In this document: in pieces, positions 53,782 through 62,486 of the stretch
Layout of the letters: each line of letters opens with the position of its first letter
Numbering within the stretch: position 1 is the stretch's first letter
NCBI GenBank assembly: GCA_014382015.1
Contig: JACNKN010000049.1
Span: forward strand, 1-64,000
DNA: 64,000 nucleotides
From: Fidelibacterota bacterium
Lineage (GTDB): Bacteria > Fidelibacterota > Marinisomatia > Marinisomatales > TCS55
Reading direction: 5' to 3'
The notes under the pieces: model-generated
The model's database searches: none
Told to the model about the DNA's origin: nothing
The model's input: the letters and a program-made list of their open reading frames with translations, nothing else
Translations under genes and position numbers: made by a program

Positions 53782-54474
53782 ATGAAAATCCAAACTTCAA
53801 AAGTAATAATTAGCATAGGTATAGTATTCTCTCTATTTCTATCAGCAGTATTTTTATTTTCAGATGTTAATATAATTAATACTGAAAGAGAAGATTTTCA
53901 AATATCAAATAGAGTTTTATTTTATTTAGTTCTATTCATTTTTCAAGCTCGGTTTTTTTATTTAATCAATTTTGTTAAAAAAAATAATGTCACTCACCAA
54001 GCCATCAGTCGATTAAAATACCCAAATGTAACGGATGCAATCACTGGCATATTTCTTTTTTGTATCTTACCGTTGGTTTTGACTCATCTTAATATATACT
54101 TTAATCAATCATTGAATTTTTGGTATTTAATATTTTTCTTAATATATATACTGGGTACAAGCATTACGTTGATTTCTGAATTTCAACGCAGACAATGGAA
54201 AATTAAAAATAAATCCGAACTTAAAATTTATTCGGGCGGGCTTTACAAACACGCACTTTATATAAATTATTTTGGGGAAATCTTATCCCAACCTGCCATG
54301 TGGTTTATAGCAACAGGAGTTTGGTGGATATCATTCATTGCGCTTTGCTATCAATTATACGATTTTTTATTTGTACATATTCCAAGACAAGAAAAATATC
54401 TACACGATAAATATAAAGCGCATTTTTTAGAAACTTCTTTCAATAGAAAAAAATTAATACCCAAAATATATTAA
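53782..54474 (+). CDS. Polytopic membrane protein, ICMT/DUF1295-like methyltransferase fold
   Basis: 230 residues, about five membrane segments. The C-terminal half has the family pattern: KIYSGGLYKHALYINYFGEILSQPAMWF, then VHIPRQEKYLHDKYKAHFLETSF. This matches the isoprenylcysteine carboxyl-methyltransferase/DUF1295 fold, in which a C-terminal Arg-Glu-Glu-like pair and Tyr-rich helix bind S-adenosylmethionine. The coding sequence is more A+T-rich than its neighbours, hinting at transfer together with the preceding insert. Substrate unknown. Confidence 0.65.
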   Translation: MKIQTSKVIISIGIVFSLFLSAVFLFSDVNIINTEREDFQISNRVLFYLVLFIFQARFFYLINFVKKNNVTHQAISRLKYPNVTDAITGIFLFCILPLVLTHLNIYFNQSLNFWYLIFFLIYILGTSITLISEFQRRQWKIKNKSELKIYSGGLYKHALYINYFGEILSQPAMWFIATGVWWISFIALCYQLYDFLFVHIPRQEKYLHDKYKAHFLETSFNRKKLIPKIY

Positions 54475-54489
54475 TTCTTTACTTCACCC

Positions 54490-55410
54490 ATGACAGACAA
54501 ACTTCAAAAACGGATTTACCAAGCCCAATGCCTGGGGAATGTGGAACCCATAGAACACATGGTCCCCTACCCCAACCTTCGATCATTAGTGGATGGGCAA
54601 AATGTGAAGTATGGAGAAAAAATGGTTTATGCCGATTTGGGCCTCACATCGGATAAAGTATATCGAAAGGCTCAACAGACGGCAAATTGGCTCGTATCCG
54701 AAGGGGTAAAACCCAAAGATCGTATCCTCATGGATCAACTCCCTTTTCCCCAATGTGAAATCCTGGCCTTTGGCATCTGGACAATGGGTGCATCTTTAGT
54801 AATGACGGGTGATGGAGAAATAGATGCAGCAAAAGATTCAACATCTCCAAACATGACAATCACTGCTGAAACCGATTATGTTGAACAAATCAAATCGTTC
54901 TCGGAGGATCATAATCCCACATTCAAACCATTGTTAAAGCATGAGGCAATGGTATTTTGGAACCAAGGGAATGGGATTCAACTCAGCCATTACAACCTAT
55001 TGGTGAATGCAAACGGCATTCAACATGCAATCGACCTTTTTGAAGATCAAACCTACCACATCAATATTCTGCCCAACTCAATGCCTTGGGTCATTCTCCA
55101 AGCCATGCTCCCCCTATACACCGGGGCACCTTTGACATCTGACAATCCGGATATGAAGCTTGGCATTGACGAAGGTGATTTTCATATTCAATTCGAATGG
55201 GAATCATTGGTAGAAACATCACCACCGTCCCTTTATGTCTGCAACGAGAATACCGCTTTCATTTCCATGAATAAAATGCCCATCCATTTGACTGCCATGG
55301 ATGACGATACTCACCCAAAAAAAATCACGGGCCATTCGGTCATGATGGGTTATTTAGATGATAGGCTAAATGACAAAGTGTATATAGAGAATAGTCTAAA
55401 AATTGATTAA
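54490..55410 (+). CDS. Degenerate AMP-binding (ANL superfamily) protein
   Basis: 306 residues, about half the length of an acyl-CoA synthetase. The order of segments is recognisable: an N-terminal VYADLGLTSDKVYRKAQQTANWLVSEGVKPKDRILM (acyl-CoA synthetase N-domain pattern), a middle LSHYNLLVNANGIQHAIDLF plus NILPNSMPWVILQAMLPLYTGAPLT, and HSVMMGYLDDRLND near the end. The ATP-binding P-loop (usually TSGTTGxPKG) is replaced by FWNQGNGIQLSH, and the C-terminal lid domain is absent. It is probably catalytically dead or has a different use. It is intact in frame with no stop, so not an obvious pseudogene. Confidence 0.6.
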   Translation: MTDKLQKRIYQAQCLGNVEPIEHMVPYPNLRSLVDGQNVKYGEKMVYADLGLTSDKVYRKAQQTANWLVSEGVKPKDRILMDQLPFPQCEILAFGIWTMGASLVMTGDGEIDAAKDSTSPNMTITAETDYVEQIKSFSEDHNPTFKPLLKHEAMVFWNQGNGIQLSHYNLLVNANGIQHAIDLFEDQTYHINILPNSMPWVILQAMLPLYTGAPLTSDNPDMKLGIDEGDFHIQFEWESLVETSPPSLYVCNENTAFISMNKMPIHLTAMDDDTHPKKITGHSVMMGYLDDRLNDKVYIENSLKID

Positions 55411-55478
55411 ATACCTTATAAATTTTACGAATCCGAAAAGGATTAGGTAGGTTTGTTAAACAAATTCGGCATAAACGC

Positions 55479-57209
55479 CTAAACTGAAATTGATCCCTTT
55501 CTAAAATCTGACTTACCCAGAATTACATTTATTAATACTGGTATTCCCTGTCCTGCCCATTCTCTCGCCTGGGCAACAGCATTCGTAATTTCTTCTAACG
55601 AAGATATTTTGATTCCACGACCACCCAACCCCTCTGCGACAATATGATAATCAGTTTGGCTTAAGCCACAAGCAACATCATCGCCTAATAATTCAACTTG
55701 GTCCCGTACAATTTGGGTCCACCCACCGTCATTACCCACCACAGCAATTACACCAATTTTTTGCCGCGCAAGTGCTTCAAACTCTGTCAGGCTGAATCCA
55801 CATGCACCATCACCCCAAAAAATCCAAATCTCCGATTCGGGACAGGCCAAAGCTGCACCAATGGCAAATCCACCCCCAACACCCAATGTCCCAAATGCAC
55901 CGGGGTCGAGCCAGCTTAAGGGTGACCGGGGACTCAGTGTGTAAGCTGCCGTGGCAACAAAATCTCCCCCATCCGCAACCAATAAAGCATTCTCTGGGAT
56001 CAGTTCCTCCAATCGATTAAACAAGGCCAACGGATTGATGCCAGTCATGGATTCACTGGCTTTTGTTTCAATTTCCTGTATTCTTTCCCTTTCACGTTTT
56101 TCCATGGATTGAAACCAATCCTTCCGATCTATCTTGCTTGAGGGCATTTGCCGCGCTAATTCCAACAAAACTTTTACAGGATTCCCATGAATACCGATAT
56201 TTGGTTTACGATTTAATTTTAGCAATTCAACATCCGGGTGGACAGATACAAGAAATGCTGAGGATCGAATCTGGCGGCCATAATTCAATCTAAAATCCGT
56301 AGCTACGCCTGCCAGCAATACAAAATCTGCCTCACGCAATGCGTCTTTGCGATGGTGTCGAAATTGCAGGTCGCACTTGCGTCCAAGCAATCCCCGAGTC
56401 ATCCCAGTCAAATAAACAGGAACTCCTATATTTTCAATTGATTGGATGACATCTTGAACATTTTCAGGGTTACTTACAACCGGACTACCCATGATCATCA
56501 GGGGTCGCTTTGCTTTTTTAAGTGCATTGACAATGGGTGCTACATTCGGAGTTTTCAAATAATGCCGTGTGGGTGGAACAGGTTCATTTTTGTCCCCTGC
56601 GGTGAATATACGATTAAGATGCCATTCAATATATTTGTTCTGAAACTTTGCCCTCCAGCTTTGTCCGGATGGGTTGGAATAAAGATCTCGGACGATCGAT
56701 TCCGGATAAAGTAAATCGAGGGGAACTTCCACAAAAACCGGGCCGGGGATTCCTGCTTGAGAACAATTAAAAGCTTCATTCAATATAGATGTTAACTCTC
56801 GAATCTTTTTGACTTGCCACAATCCTTTAACATGTGGTTTGAGCACAGATTTTTGTTCAATATCCTGAAGTGCACCTCTTCCTTTAAGTAAGGTGGCAGT
56901 GGCGCCGCCAATAATGATCACCGGTGATTGGGCCATTTGAGCATTTTTTACTGCTGTGACTGTATTGGTCACCCCAGGTCCGGCGGTGACAACTGCCACG
57001 CCCGGAATTCCTGTAAGTCTTGCCGTTGCATCCGCCGCAAAAACTGCCGTCGCTTCATGACGGACATCCACTACAGGAATGTTAGAACTACGGCAGCCCA
57101 CAAGAATGGGGGAAACATGCCCGCCGATGAGTGTAAATACACGAGGAACCTTTCGACCTTTCAAAACAGAGGCTACTTGGTCTCCGCCATGACGGATTGG
57201 ATTATTCAA
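55479..57209 (-). CDS. ThDP-dependent 2-hydroxyacyl-CoA lyase, ILVBL/HACL2-like
   Basis: 576 residues, the full three-domain ThDP enzyme. The N-terminal PYR domain has [12 protein letters not shown] and [20 protein letters not shown] with the conserved Glu near 53. The PP domain has [18 protein letters not shown] with the ThDP motif GDG...N (GNDGGWTQI). From memory the segments [29 protein letters not shown] and [10 protein letters not shown] line up almost residue for residue with human ILVBL (HACL2). That enzyme cleaves 2-hydroxy-acyl-CoA in alpha-oxidation of 2-hydroxy fatty acids. Acetolactate-synthase activity is less likely because the family partner subunit is absent. It lies 26 bases after a small exported protein and may be in the same operon. 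Confidence 0.82.
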   Translation of the reverse strand: MNNPIRHGGDQVASVLKGRKVPRVFTLIGGHVSPILVGCRSSNIPVVDVRHEATAVFAADATARLTGIPGVAVVTAGPGVTNTVTAVKNAQMAQSPVIIIGGATATLLKGRGALQDIEQKSVLKPHVKGLWQVKKIRELTSILNEAFNCSQAGIPGPVFVEVPLDLLYPESIVRDLYSNPSGQSWRAKFQNKYIEWHLNRIFTAGDKNEPVPPTRHYLKTPNVAPIVNALKKAKRPLMIMGSPVVSNPENVQDVIQSIENIGVPVYLTGMTRGLLGRKCDLQFRHHRKDALREADFVLLAGVATDFRLNYGRQIRSSAFLVSVHPDVELLKLNRKPNIGIHGNPVKVLLELARQMPSSKIDRKDWFQSMEKRERERIQEIETKASESMTGINPLALFNRLEELIPENALLVADGGDFVATAAYTLSPRSPLSWLDPGAFGTLGVGGGFAIGAALACPESEIWIFWGDGACGFSLTEFEALARQKIGVIAVVGNDGGWTQIVRDQVELLGDDVACGLSQTDYHIVAEGLGGRGIKISSLEEITNAVAQAREWAGQGIPVLINVILGKSDFRKGSISV

Positions 57210-57235
57210 TTGTTTTTTTCCATTAACTAAATATT

Positions 57236-57697
57236 TTATTCATTCGGGATCCGTTTCCCAAATTCTTTCTTATTCAACTGATGACCATTATATACCCACA
57301 CTGCTTCATGGAGTTTGTTGATCGATTCTATTTGAGAAAATGCACCCAAGATCATTGAGCCAATAAATACAGACATAAAGGTATCGTCCATATCTTCTCC
57401 TCCACCAGGCCTTGTCAACCCAGCACTGGCTATAGGGCCTGCAACCATTAATCCCATACTCACCAACCGCATAAATTTATATTGACTATATAATTCAGCT
57501 GAATCTGAATACCGGTTTAATTCGCCCCCTATGGTCACCAATGAATAAGATGAACCACCCATCATATATTTTGATCCCAGAAATCCCTGTTGAAGATAAA
57601 TCGTTTCATTATAATATTTTGAATCGAAGTCATCTCCTTGAGCCGGAAGTAAGATTGAAAAAATAATCATAACCAAAAGCAATTTAATTGTTTTCAT
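57236..57697 (-). CDS. Exported small protein with a Gly-rich membrane segment
   Basis: 153 residues: signal peptide MKTIKLLLVMIIFSILLPAQ, then a soluble stretch (DDFDSKYYNETIYLQQGF) and two hydrophobic segments around FMRLVSMGLMVAGPIASAGL and FMSVFIGSMILGAF. No known family recognised. It lies 6 bases after the four-helix membrane gene downstream of the Lgt gene and 26 bases before the HACL2-like gene, so the four probably share a transcript. Confidence 0.55.
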   Translation of the reverse strand: MKTIKLLLVMIIFSILLPAQGDDFDSKYYNETIYLQQGFLGSKYMMGGSSYSLVTIGGELNRYSDSAELYSQYKFMRLVSMGLMVAGPIASAGLTRPGGGEDMDDTFMSVFIGSMILGAFSQIESINKLHEAVWVYNGHQLNKKEFGKRIPNE

Positions 57698-57703
57698 TTT
57701 TTA

Positions 57704-58252
57704 TTAACCCTCCTTCAATATATTTGGTTTATTGTTCGTAAAATATTGACTCCATTGCCAAAAATGGAGGACGGCTGCGATGGTACCGCCTGTTACAAAG
57801 GCACTCCCTAACCATACCGTCATTTCAGGATAAGGTCGCATCAATTCGAATGATTGGGTGAAAGTCCATGCTTCTGCGGGCTTAGCCGCCAGTATCAGTG
57901 CAATAGATACATAATGACATGTATTGGCAAAAAGATGGGTAGCATATTCGCCATTGGACAGACCGCCGTATCGATTTCGGGAATGCCCCTCAATTCGTAC
58001 ATCAATCGCCAGAAAAATAATATCAATTATAACTACAATAACGCCCCCCATCATGGGCCAACCGCCAAAATCTTTTAGAAATAAACTATAAACCACAATG
58101 GGAAAAGCGATGGCACGAAATGTATGAATAATATGCTCAAGAATCGATTCTTTATCTCGAAATAATTTATATTTATAATCGTGGTAATACACCCCATCTA
58201 CTAATCCTGAGACACCAAACAGAACCATAAAAATAGTGGCGGCTATAATCAA
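57704..58252 (-). CDS. Multi-pass membrane protein of unknown function
   Basis: 182 residues with about five hydrophobic segments, such as IIAATIFMVLFGVSGLVDGV, GWPMMGGVIVVIIDIIFLAI and HLFANTCHYVSIALILAAK. A conserved-looking patch is DVRIEGHSRNRYGGLSNGEYATHL between segments two and three. No family name recognised. It overlaps the Lgt gene stop by 4 bases (ATGA), so translation is coupled. Confidence 0.6.
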   Translation of the reverse strand: MIIAATIFMVLFGVSGLVDGVYYHDYKYKLFRDKESILEHIIHTFRAIAFPIVVYSLFLKDFGGWPMMGGVIVVIIDIIFLAIDVRIEGHSRNRYGGLSNGEYATHLFANTCHYVSIALILAAKPAEAWTFTQSFELMRPYPEMTVWLGSAFVTGGTIAAVLHFWQWSQYFTNNKPNILKEG

Positions 58253-59046
58253 TTTTCAACTTTCACTTTATATTCATTCTGGTAATACCGCCATCCGAAA
58301 TAAGCCACCGCCATTAACAATAACCATTGGGGTGCTTTCAAAAACCCATCTACAGGGAAAGGGGAATCGCCCCGCACAAATTCTTCAAAAAATCTGAATA
58401 ATCCGTATGCTGCCAAATACAATCGAAATGAACTGCCCCGTACTTTATAGGATCCCCGTTTTTGCCACAAGTATCCAAAAAGTGCCAAATTGAATATAAT
58501 TTCATAAACCGGTGCCGGGTGGACCGCCAATGAAGTGATCGCCGTTTCAGGAATAATGCCCGTCACCATTTGAGTGAGATGGGCCATGGACCCTTCCGGA
58601 TAGGTAATGGCCCAAGGCAATGTGCACGGCGTACCAAAACAACATCCACCCAATAGACAGCCAATGCGACCGATGGCATGTCCCAATGGAATTGCCACAG
58701 CAAATGCATCTCCGGTAGAATGGGGGTAACCAATTTTTTTCTTCGCCAATTCCACGCCCATAAATCCGCCGGCGATACCGCCCAATACGGTTTTTCCTGC
58801 AAAATCGAGGGCTCGAATTCGTTCCGGTACTTCTTCAAATCCGGCGAAAAATACATTAAAGAAATAGGAACCAATCACAGCGCCCACGATGGCACCCACC
58901 ATAACAAAAAGCATCTGTTCCAATTCCCAGCCCATGCGACGGAATTCTCGATAAAACACCACGCCACCCACCATCCATGCCAATAGGAAAAAGACGGAAT
59001 AGGCATCAATAATTAATGTGTCTGACTGATATATTATAGGATACAT
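58249..59046 (-). CDS. Lgt-family (prolipoprotein diacylglyceryl transferase-like) membrane enzyme
   Basis: 265 residues, seven or so hydrophobic segments. The core signature is GHAIGRIGCLLGGCCFGTPC (near 124-143), which aligns with the Lgt GRxGNFxNxE region but with the Cys-rich variant seen in many FCB and other divergent Lgt-family members. HPAPVYEIIFN (near 173) and a C-terminal ARFFEEFVRGD-like segment are also typical. It may lipidate prolipoproteins, of which the window has several, or be a paralogue with another acceptor. It heads the minus-strand run toward the HACL2-like gene and overlaps the next gene by 4 bases. Confidence 0.8.
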   Translation of the reverse strand: MYPIIYQSDTLIIDAYSVFFLLAWMVGGVVFYREFRRMGWELEQMLFVMVGAIVGAVIGSYFFNVFFAGFEEVPERIRALDFAGKTVLGGIAGGFMGVELAKKKIGYPHSTGDAFAVAIPLGHAIGRIGCLLGGCCFGTPCTLPWAITYPEGSMAHLTQMVTGIIPETAITSLAVHPAPVYEIIFNLALFGYLWQKRGSYKVRGSSFRLYLAAYGLFRFFEEFVRGDSPFPVDGFLKAPQWLLLMAVAYFGWRYYQNEYKVKVEN

Positions 59047-59072
59047 TTCAATTTCTTTCTCCTCCCCTAAAT

Positions 59073-59094
59073 CCCCTCCTCGTGTGAGGAGGGG
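59073..59094. repeat. G+C-rich palindromic intergenic element
   Basis: A perfect stem CCCCTCCTC / GAGGAGGGG with a GTGT loop lies in the 115-base gap upstream of the Lgt-family gene. It stands out from the A+T-rich surroundings and is followed by GGGGGTGG. Such palindromes are typical of dispersed REP-like elements, but a single copy cannot prove that. It could also end the seven-gene operon upstream, though no T-run follows. Confidence 0.5.
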
Positions 59095-59161
59095 TCTCGG
59101 GGGTGGTGTAAATAACTATTTGATTCATATTCACTTGTAAGGGTTGTTCATTTAAATTTAA

Positions 59162-59659
59162 TTACTGAAGTACATTATATCTGATCCAAGTTTTCTTCTG
59201 ATCTATAGACAATCGTTCTATTTCCGAACGATCGACAGGAAATCCCAATCGATTCTTTATAAATCCTACCACTTTTTTTCTATATATCACTCCTGCCATA
59301 GCACCCAATCCCATGGTCACCGCCAAACCATTTGCATGCCCTTCGTCATGGCCCCATTTGGGAAATAATGGCCAACCAAAGAAAGCACCTGCAGCCATAC
59401 CAAGATATCCCCCACATGCACCATACAATCCTTCTTTAATTAATGATACTTTTTCAATTTTGGTTATATCAACAATGGGGATTAGCTGGGAATCACCTTT
59501 TCGATTGGTAATCTTAAGTGCATCTTTTTCAATGGCAAAGACTTCTACATTTTGGTAAAGTTTCGTTTTTGTTTTCACCTCCCATTTCTGACCGGATGCC
59601 GCATGGACCGATCCGCCCCACATAATCAGAATAAATAGGATAAGTTGTTTATGTTTCAT
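59162..59659 (-). CDS. Exported glycine-zipper protein, paralogue A of a local family
   Basis: 165 residues from the ATG at 59659 (longer open frame ignored because it lacks a signal). A signal peptide (MKHKQLILFILIMWGGSVHA) is followed by a small beta domain (QKWEVKTKTKLYQNVEVFAI, LKITNRKGDSQLIPIVDITKIE). A Gly-rich transmembrane hairpin comes next (YGACGGYLGMAAGAFFGWPLFP, then LAVTMGLGAMAGVIY), and a closing RLSIDQKKTWIRYNVL. The same plan and a similar last segment (MTLSEKKKYIQSNL) are found at 61387-61899. Function unknown. It overlaps the 60-residue gene by 11 bases. Confidence 0.6.
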   Translation of the reverse strand: MKHKQLILFILIMWGGSVHAASGQKWEVKTKTKLYQNVEVFAIEKDALKITNRKGDSQLIPIVDITKIEKVSLIKEGLYGACGGYLGMAAGAFFGWPLFPKWGHDEGHANGLAVTMGLGAMAGVIYRKKVVGFIKNRLGFPVDRSEIERLSIDQKKTWIRYNVLQ

Positions 59660-59831
59660 TAGTCTCCGATTTGATTTTTGGTTGAAAAAGTAAAATCCCC
59701 GTGGCAATAAATCCCAGTAAAAATCCCAGCCAGAACCAATTCCGAACGGGATATCCTTTCTTCTCTGCAATGAGTGCGGTAAGAAAGGCAAAAAATAATC
59801 CGTAAAGGATAAAGAGAACTACAGTATCCAT
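59649..59831 (-). CDS. 60-residue two-helix membrane protein
   Basis: MDTVVLFILYGLFFAFLTALIAEKKGYPVRNWFWLGFLLGFIATGILL, then a charged tail (KIKSETNET). Two membrane helices separated by a short basic loop. It overlaps the upstream permease gene by 13 bases and the downstream paralogue A by 11 bases, so it belongs to the operon and is very likely real. Small proteins of this kind often assist a membrane transporter; that link is inferred. Confidence 0.6.
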   Translation of the reverse strand: MDTVVLFILYGLFFAFLTALIAEKKGYPVRNWFWLGFLLGFIATGILLFQPKIKSETNET

Positions 59832-60673
59832 GAGATAAAAAATCCTGCTAAGGTGAACAAAATGAAAATGGTTAAGAGGTAAAAGCCCAAAAGGTCTTTT
59901 TTGAAAATACGGGTGAGTAACAGGAGGCTCGGGAGCCCCACGCCGGAAGCAGCCATCATGAATGAAAATACCAACCCGATATCTAACCCCTTATCCAGAA
60001 ATAACTGACCGATGGGGAGCAGCATGGCAATATCTGCATAGAGAATGCCGCCAGAAACAACTGATAATGGAATGGCAGATGTATTCCCTGAAGTATATCC
60101 TAAAAATGCTTCCGATGGCTGCCATCCCTTGAGACTCGTGGCGATTGCAGCGGCAATGACAATCACCGGGGCCAGGCTTTTCAGGAAGCCAACATACTGG
60201 CGGTTCACTTCGGACCACCGAAATCCTTCATCTTCATTCACCATAAATATTTCAACTAATGATGATTTGAATCGTTCATTTCCCAATATCATACCGCCAA
60301 TTACGGCGATAGCAAAACAGACTAAGGCATAGATGAAAGTCAGCTTGCCGCCAAAGAGGGCATAGAATAAAATAAGGGCCGGTGGATTGATGGTTGGGGA
60401 AGCGATAAGAAAACTGATGGCATAGCCGTGTTTAATATTATTACCCACCATGCCTGCGAAAATGGGGACAGTTGTGCATGAACAAAAGGGCGTAACGGCG
60501 CCGGCGAAGGCACCGAGAAAATACCCACCTATTCCCAGTGATTGATTAAACCACCGATCCAGTTTCATATCAGTAAAATAGCCTTTCAGCCAGACAGCGA
60601 AGAGAAAAACAAACCAGTAGAGGAATAAAAGACCAAAAATAAAAGATAAAAGATAAATCCAGTCAAAATTCAT
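59819..60673 (-). CDS. DUF318-type permease (ArsP-like)
   Basis: 284 residues from the ATG at 60673, which overlaps the upstream stop by 4 bases (ATGA); the longer frame is not needed. Eight or so membrane segments. The family's cysteine motif is present: GAFAGAVTPFCSCTTVPIFAGMVG (near 65-88), then FLIASPTINPPALILFYALFGG (near 97-118). Relatives include ArsP, which exports trivalent organoarsenicals, with the cysteines as substrate ligands. Whether arsenic or another soft metal or thiol compound is moved here is unknown. It is fifth in the Tes-like operon. Confidence 0.8.
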   Translation of the reverse strand: MNFDWIYLLSFIFGLLFLYWFVFLFAVWLKGYFTDMKLDRWFNQSLGIGGYFLGAFAGAVTPFCSCTTVPIFAGMVGNNIKHGYAISFLIASPTINPPALILFYALFGGKLTFIYALVCFAIAVIGGMILGNERFKSSLVEIFMVNEDEGFRWSEVNRQYVGFLKSLAPVIVIAAAIATSLKGWQPSEAFLGYTSGNTSAIPLSVVSGGILYADIAMLLPIGQLFLDKGLDIGLVFSFMMAASGVGLPSLLLLTRIFKKDLLGFYLLTIFILFTLAGFFISWIL

Positions 60674-61386
60674 TTCAGATGATCTTCCAGATAGTTCAAC
60701 ATCTTCTTCTGCTGACTGAGCCACCCCAGGCGTGTTTCGATATTTACATAACGCACCCCATGTCGAATAGCCGCCCAGGAAAGTGAACCATCATCTTTTT
60801 TTGGCATAGTTTCCTGGAGGACTACATTGAACGGCGATTGGGTTAAAACCTCATAGTCAGCCCGGGATGTGCAGATGAAAAAGTCCCGGGGATTTTGGTC
60901 TTTCTTAATGGATACTTCATCACTATTACGAACCTCTTTTTTAACGTTATATCCTTTATAATTATTATGGAGGGCGATTAACAATCCACCATTTTTCGGT
61001 AGAATTTTATTTAAAAAAGAATCCCGATCTCGATTAATTATTTCAAGTGTTTCTGCTTTTTTTGCCCGGGACCATTTTCGATTGTATTTTTGAATATTGG
61101 CTTTGGCCCCTTCGGATGAAAAAATCCGGTTGGGGTCAATAATGCCGCCAAAAAATTCAGCTTCACGCAAAATCCCTGTCACAAGAAACGCTGTGCCTTC
61201 TTGTATTTTCATATGATTTTCTAATGCCATTTTTGCCGTCTGCTCATCGCCGTGGACCCAAATATACCGATGATCCGAATCACCATTTTGAATAACTTTA
61301 AATTGAATACCCGCCAATTGAATCATGTCATTTCCCCCCGGTATCATGGCTGATAACCCGATTATGATGGATAGCAGAAACCCCAT
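60670..61386 (-). CDS. Exported protein resembling M14/AstE-like zinc carboxypeptidases
   Basis: 238 residues with a hydrophobic N-terminus (MGFLLSIIIGLSAM). No family recognised directly, but the order of motifs fits an M14-type zinc peptidase or deacylase: HGDE (near 44-47, His and Glu ligands), DPNRIFS (near 83), LIALHNNY (third His near 138), and a catalytic-Glu-like NIETRLG (near 216). Relatives include succinylglutamate desuccinylase and aspartoacylase. It begins directly after the stop of the 61387 gene and overlaps the permease by 4 bases. Moderate confidence in the family. Confidence 0.55.
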   Translation of the reverse strand: MGFLLSIIIGLSAMIPGGNDMIQLAGIQFKVIQNGDSDHRYIWVHGDEQTAKMALENHMKIQEGTAFLVTGILREAEFFGGIIDPNRIFSSEGAKANIQKYNRKWSRAKKAETLEIINRDRDSFLNKILPKNGGLLIALHNNYKGYNVKKEVRNSDEVSIKKDQNPRDFFICTSRADYEVLTQSPFNVVLQETMPKKDDGSLSWAAIRHGVRYVNIETRLGWLSQQKKMLNYLEDHLK

Positions 61387-61899
61387 TCAATTTATAATCA
61401 AATTCGACTGAATATATTTCTTCTTTTCGCTGAGGGTCATTGTGGACATATTAACCAATGGTAAAGGTTTATCCTTAAAACGCTTCCCCGCCATTTTTTT
61501 CCCATAATAAGCACCGGCAAAGGCGCCGGCAAAAATAAACGCGCGTAAACCATTGATACCTTCATTTCTTACACCCAACGATTGAGGAAAAACAATTACG
61601 CCGGCTACAAATCCACCCATAAGGCCCACACACGAACCCAATTGTTTTCCCCAAAATTGTCCCGAAGCGCTGGGTTGTGGTGATAGTGCAAAGCGCTCAA
61701 TTTCGGCGATGGGGATTTTCATATCCCAGCCATTATTGATTACCAACGAATCTCCCGCAATGGCATATATTTTATAATCTTTTATTTCACCGGCATTCGT
61801 GAAAATCCAATAGGATTTTCCGCTAACATTTTGAGATACTAACTGGCCCAATGAAAGAAATATAAATAATAATAGGTAAGTTTTTTTCATCCGTTTCAT
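61387..61899 (-). CDS. Exported glycine-zipper protein, paralogue B
   Basis: 170 residues from the ATG at 61899, which overlaps the upstream stop by 4 bases (ATGA). A signal peptide (MKRMKKTYLLLFIFLSLGQ) is followed by a small beta domain (SYWIFTNAGEIKDYKIYAIAG, LVINNGWDMKIPIAEIERFAL). A Gly-rich membrane region follows (LGSCVGLMGGFVAGVIVFP, AFIFAGAFAGAYYG), then the tail MTLSEKKKYIQSNL. It matches paralogue A in plan and in the last segment. Function unknown. Confidence 0.6.
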   Translation of the reverse strand: MKRMKKTYLLLFIFLSLGQLVSQNVSGKSYWIFTNAGEIKDYKIYAIAGDSLVINNGWDMKIPIAEIERFALSPQPSASGQFWGKQLGSCVGLMGGFVAGVIVFPQSLGVRNEGINGLRAFIFAGAFAGAYYGKKMAGKRFKDKPLPLVNMSTMTLSEKKKYIQSNLIIN

Positions 61900-62486
61900 T
61901 TTACAACCACCCATTCCCCATTTCCAATTACATATTCCACTGCTTTACCTTCCGCAACTTTACCGCGGATAAATCCTATCAAAACGCCACCAGGCACCGT
62001 ATAGATGCCTGAAAACAATGCCATTATTCCCCCACAGAGGAATGCATCTGCCCCTCCACCATCGGCTAAAAAAACAACAGTTGCAACGCCACCTAACCCC
62101 ACAGACACCAAGCCACCAAGCTTTACGCCACCCCAAACATATTCCTTCATACTTTTTGTTTTTCCTGTAAAAATCGAACCAATTTCATCTATAGGGATTT
62201 CCCTTTCAAAGGGTTCCCCTTTCTCCTGGATGCGGAGTGCATCAACCGTCATACCCATATATAGACCACCCACTGTATTACTGGGATCGTAGGCACTGGA
62301 TACAATCACCCATTCCTCAAGGGGAATCAACACTTGTTCACCATCCTTTTCCAGCGTTAATCCGATCCCATCTTCCTGGGCGATAAGTGGTTGAGATTCC
62401 AGTTTGAGAAATCCCGCTTCAATTAAAGTTATGGTTAGCGTAACGGTGGCTAATCCTGATAATAAGATTGTGCGTGCTTTATTCAT
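61896..62486 (-). CDS. Exported glycine-zipper protein, distant paralogue C
   Basis: 196 residues from the ATG at 62486, with AAGG 6 bases upstream; it overlaps the radical SAM stop by 8 bases. A signal peptide is followed by LTLEKDGEQVLIPLEEWVIV, ALRIQEKGEPFEREIPIDEIGSIF (the IPIxEI motif shared with paralogues A and B), then Gly-rich membrane segments (YVWGGVKLGGLVSVGLGGVATV, CGGIMALFSGIYTVPGGVLIGF). It completes a trio of similar proteins in one operon. Function unknown. Confidence 0.55.
   Translation of the reverse strand: MNKARTILLSGLATVTLTITLIEAGFLKLESQPLIAQEDGIGLTLEKDGEQVLIPLEEWVIVSSAYDPSNTVGGLYMGMTVDALRIQEKGEPFEREIPIDEIGSIFTGKTKSMKEYVWGGVKLGGLVSVGLGGVATVVFLADGGGADAFLCGGIMALFSGIYTVPGGVLIGFIRGKVAEGKAVEYVIGNGEWVVVK

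Noticed and set aside
55411-55478. Hairpin AATCC-GAAAA-GGATT between converging genes
   Set aside because: Only a 5-bp stem without a T-run; too weak to call a terminator.
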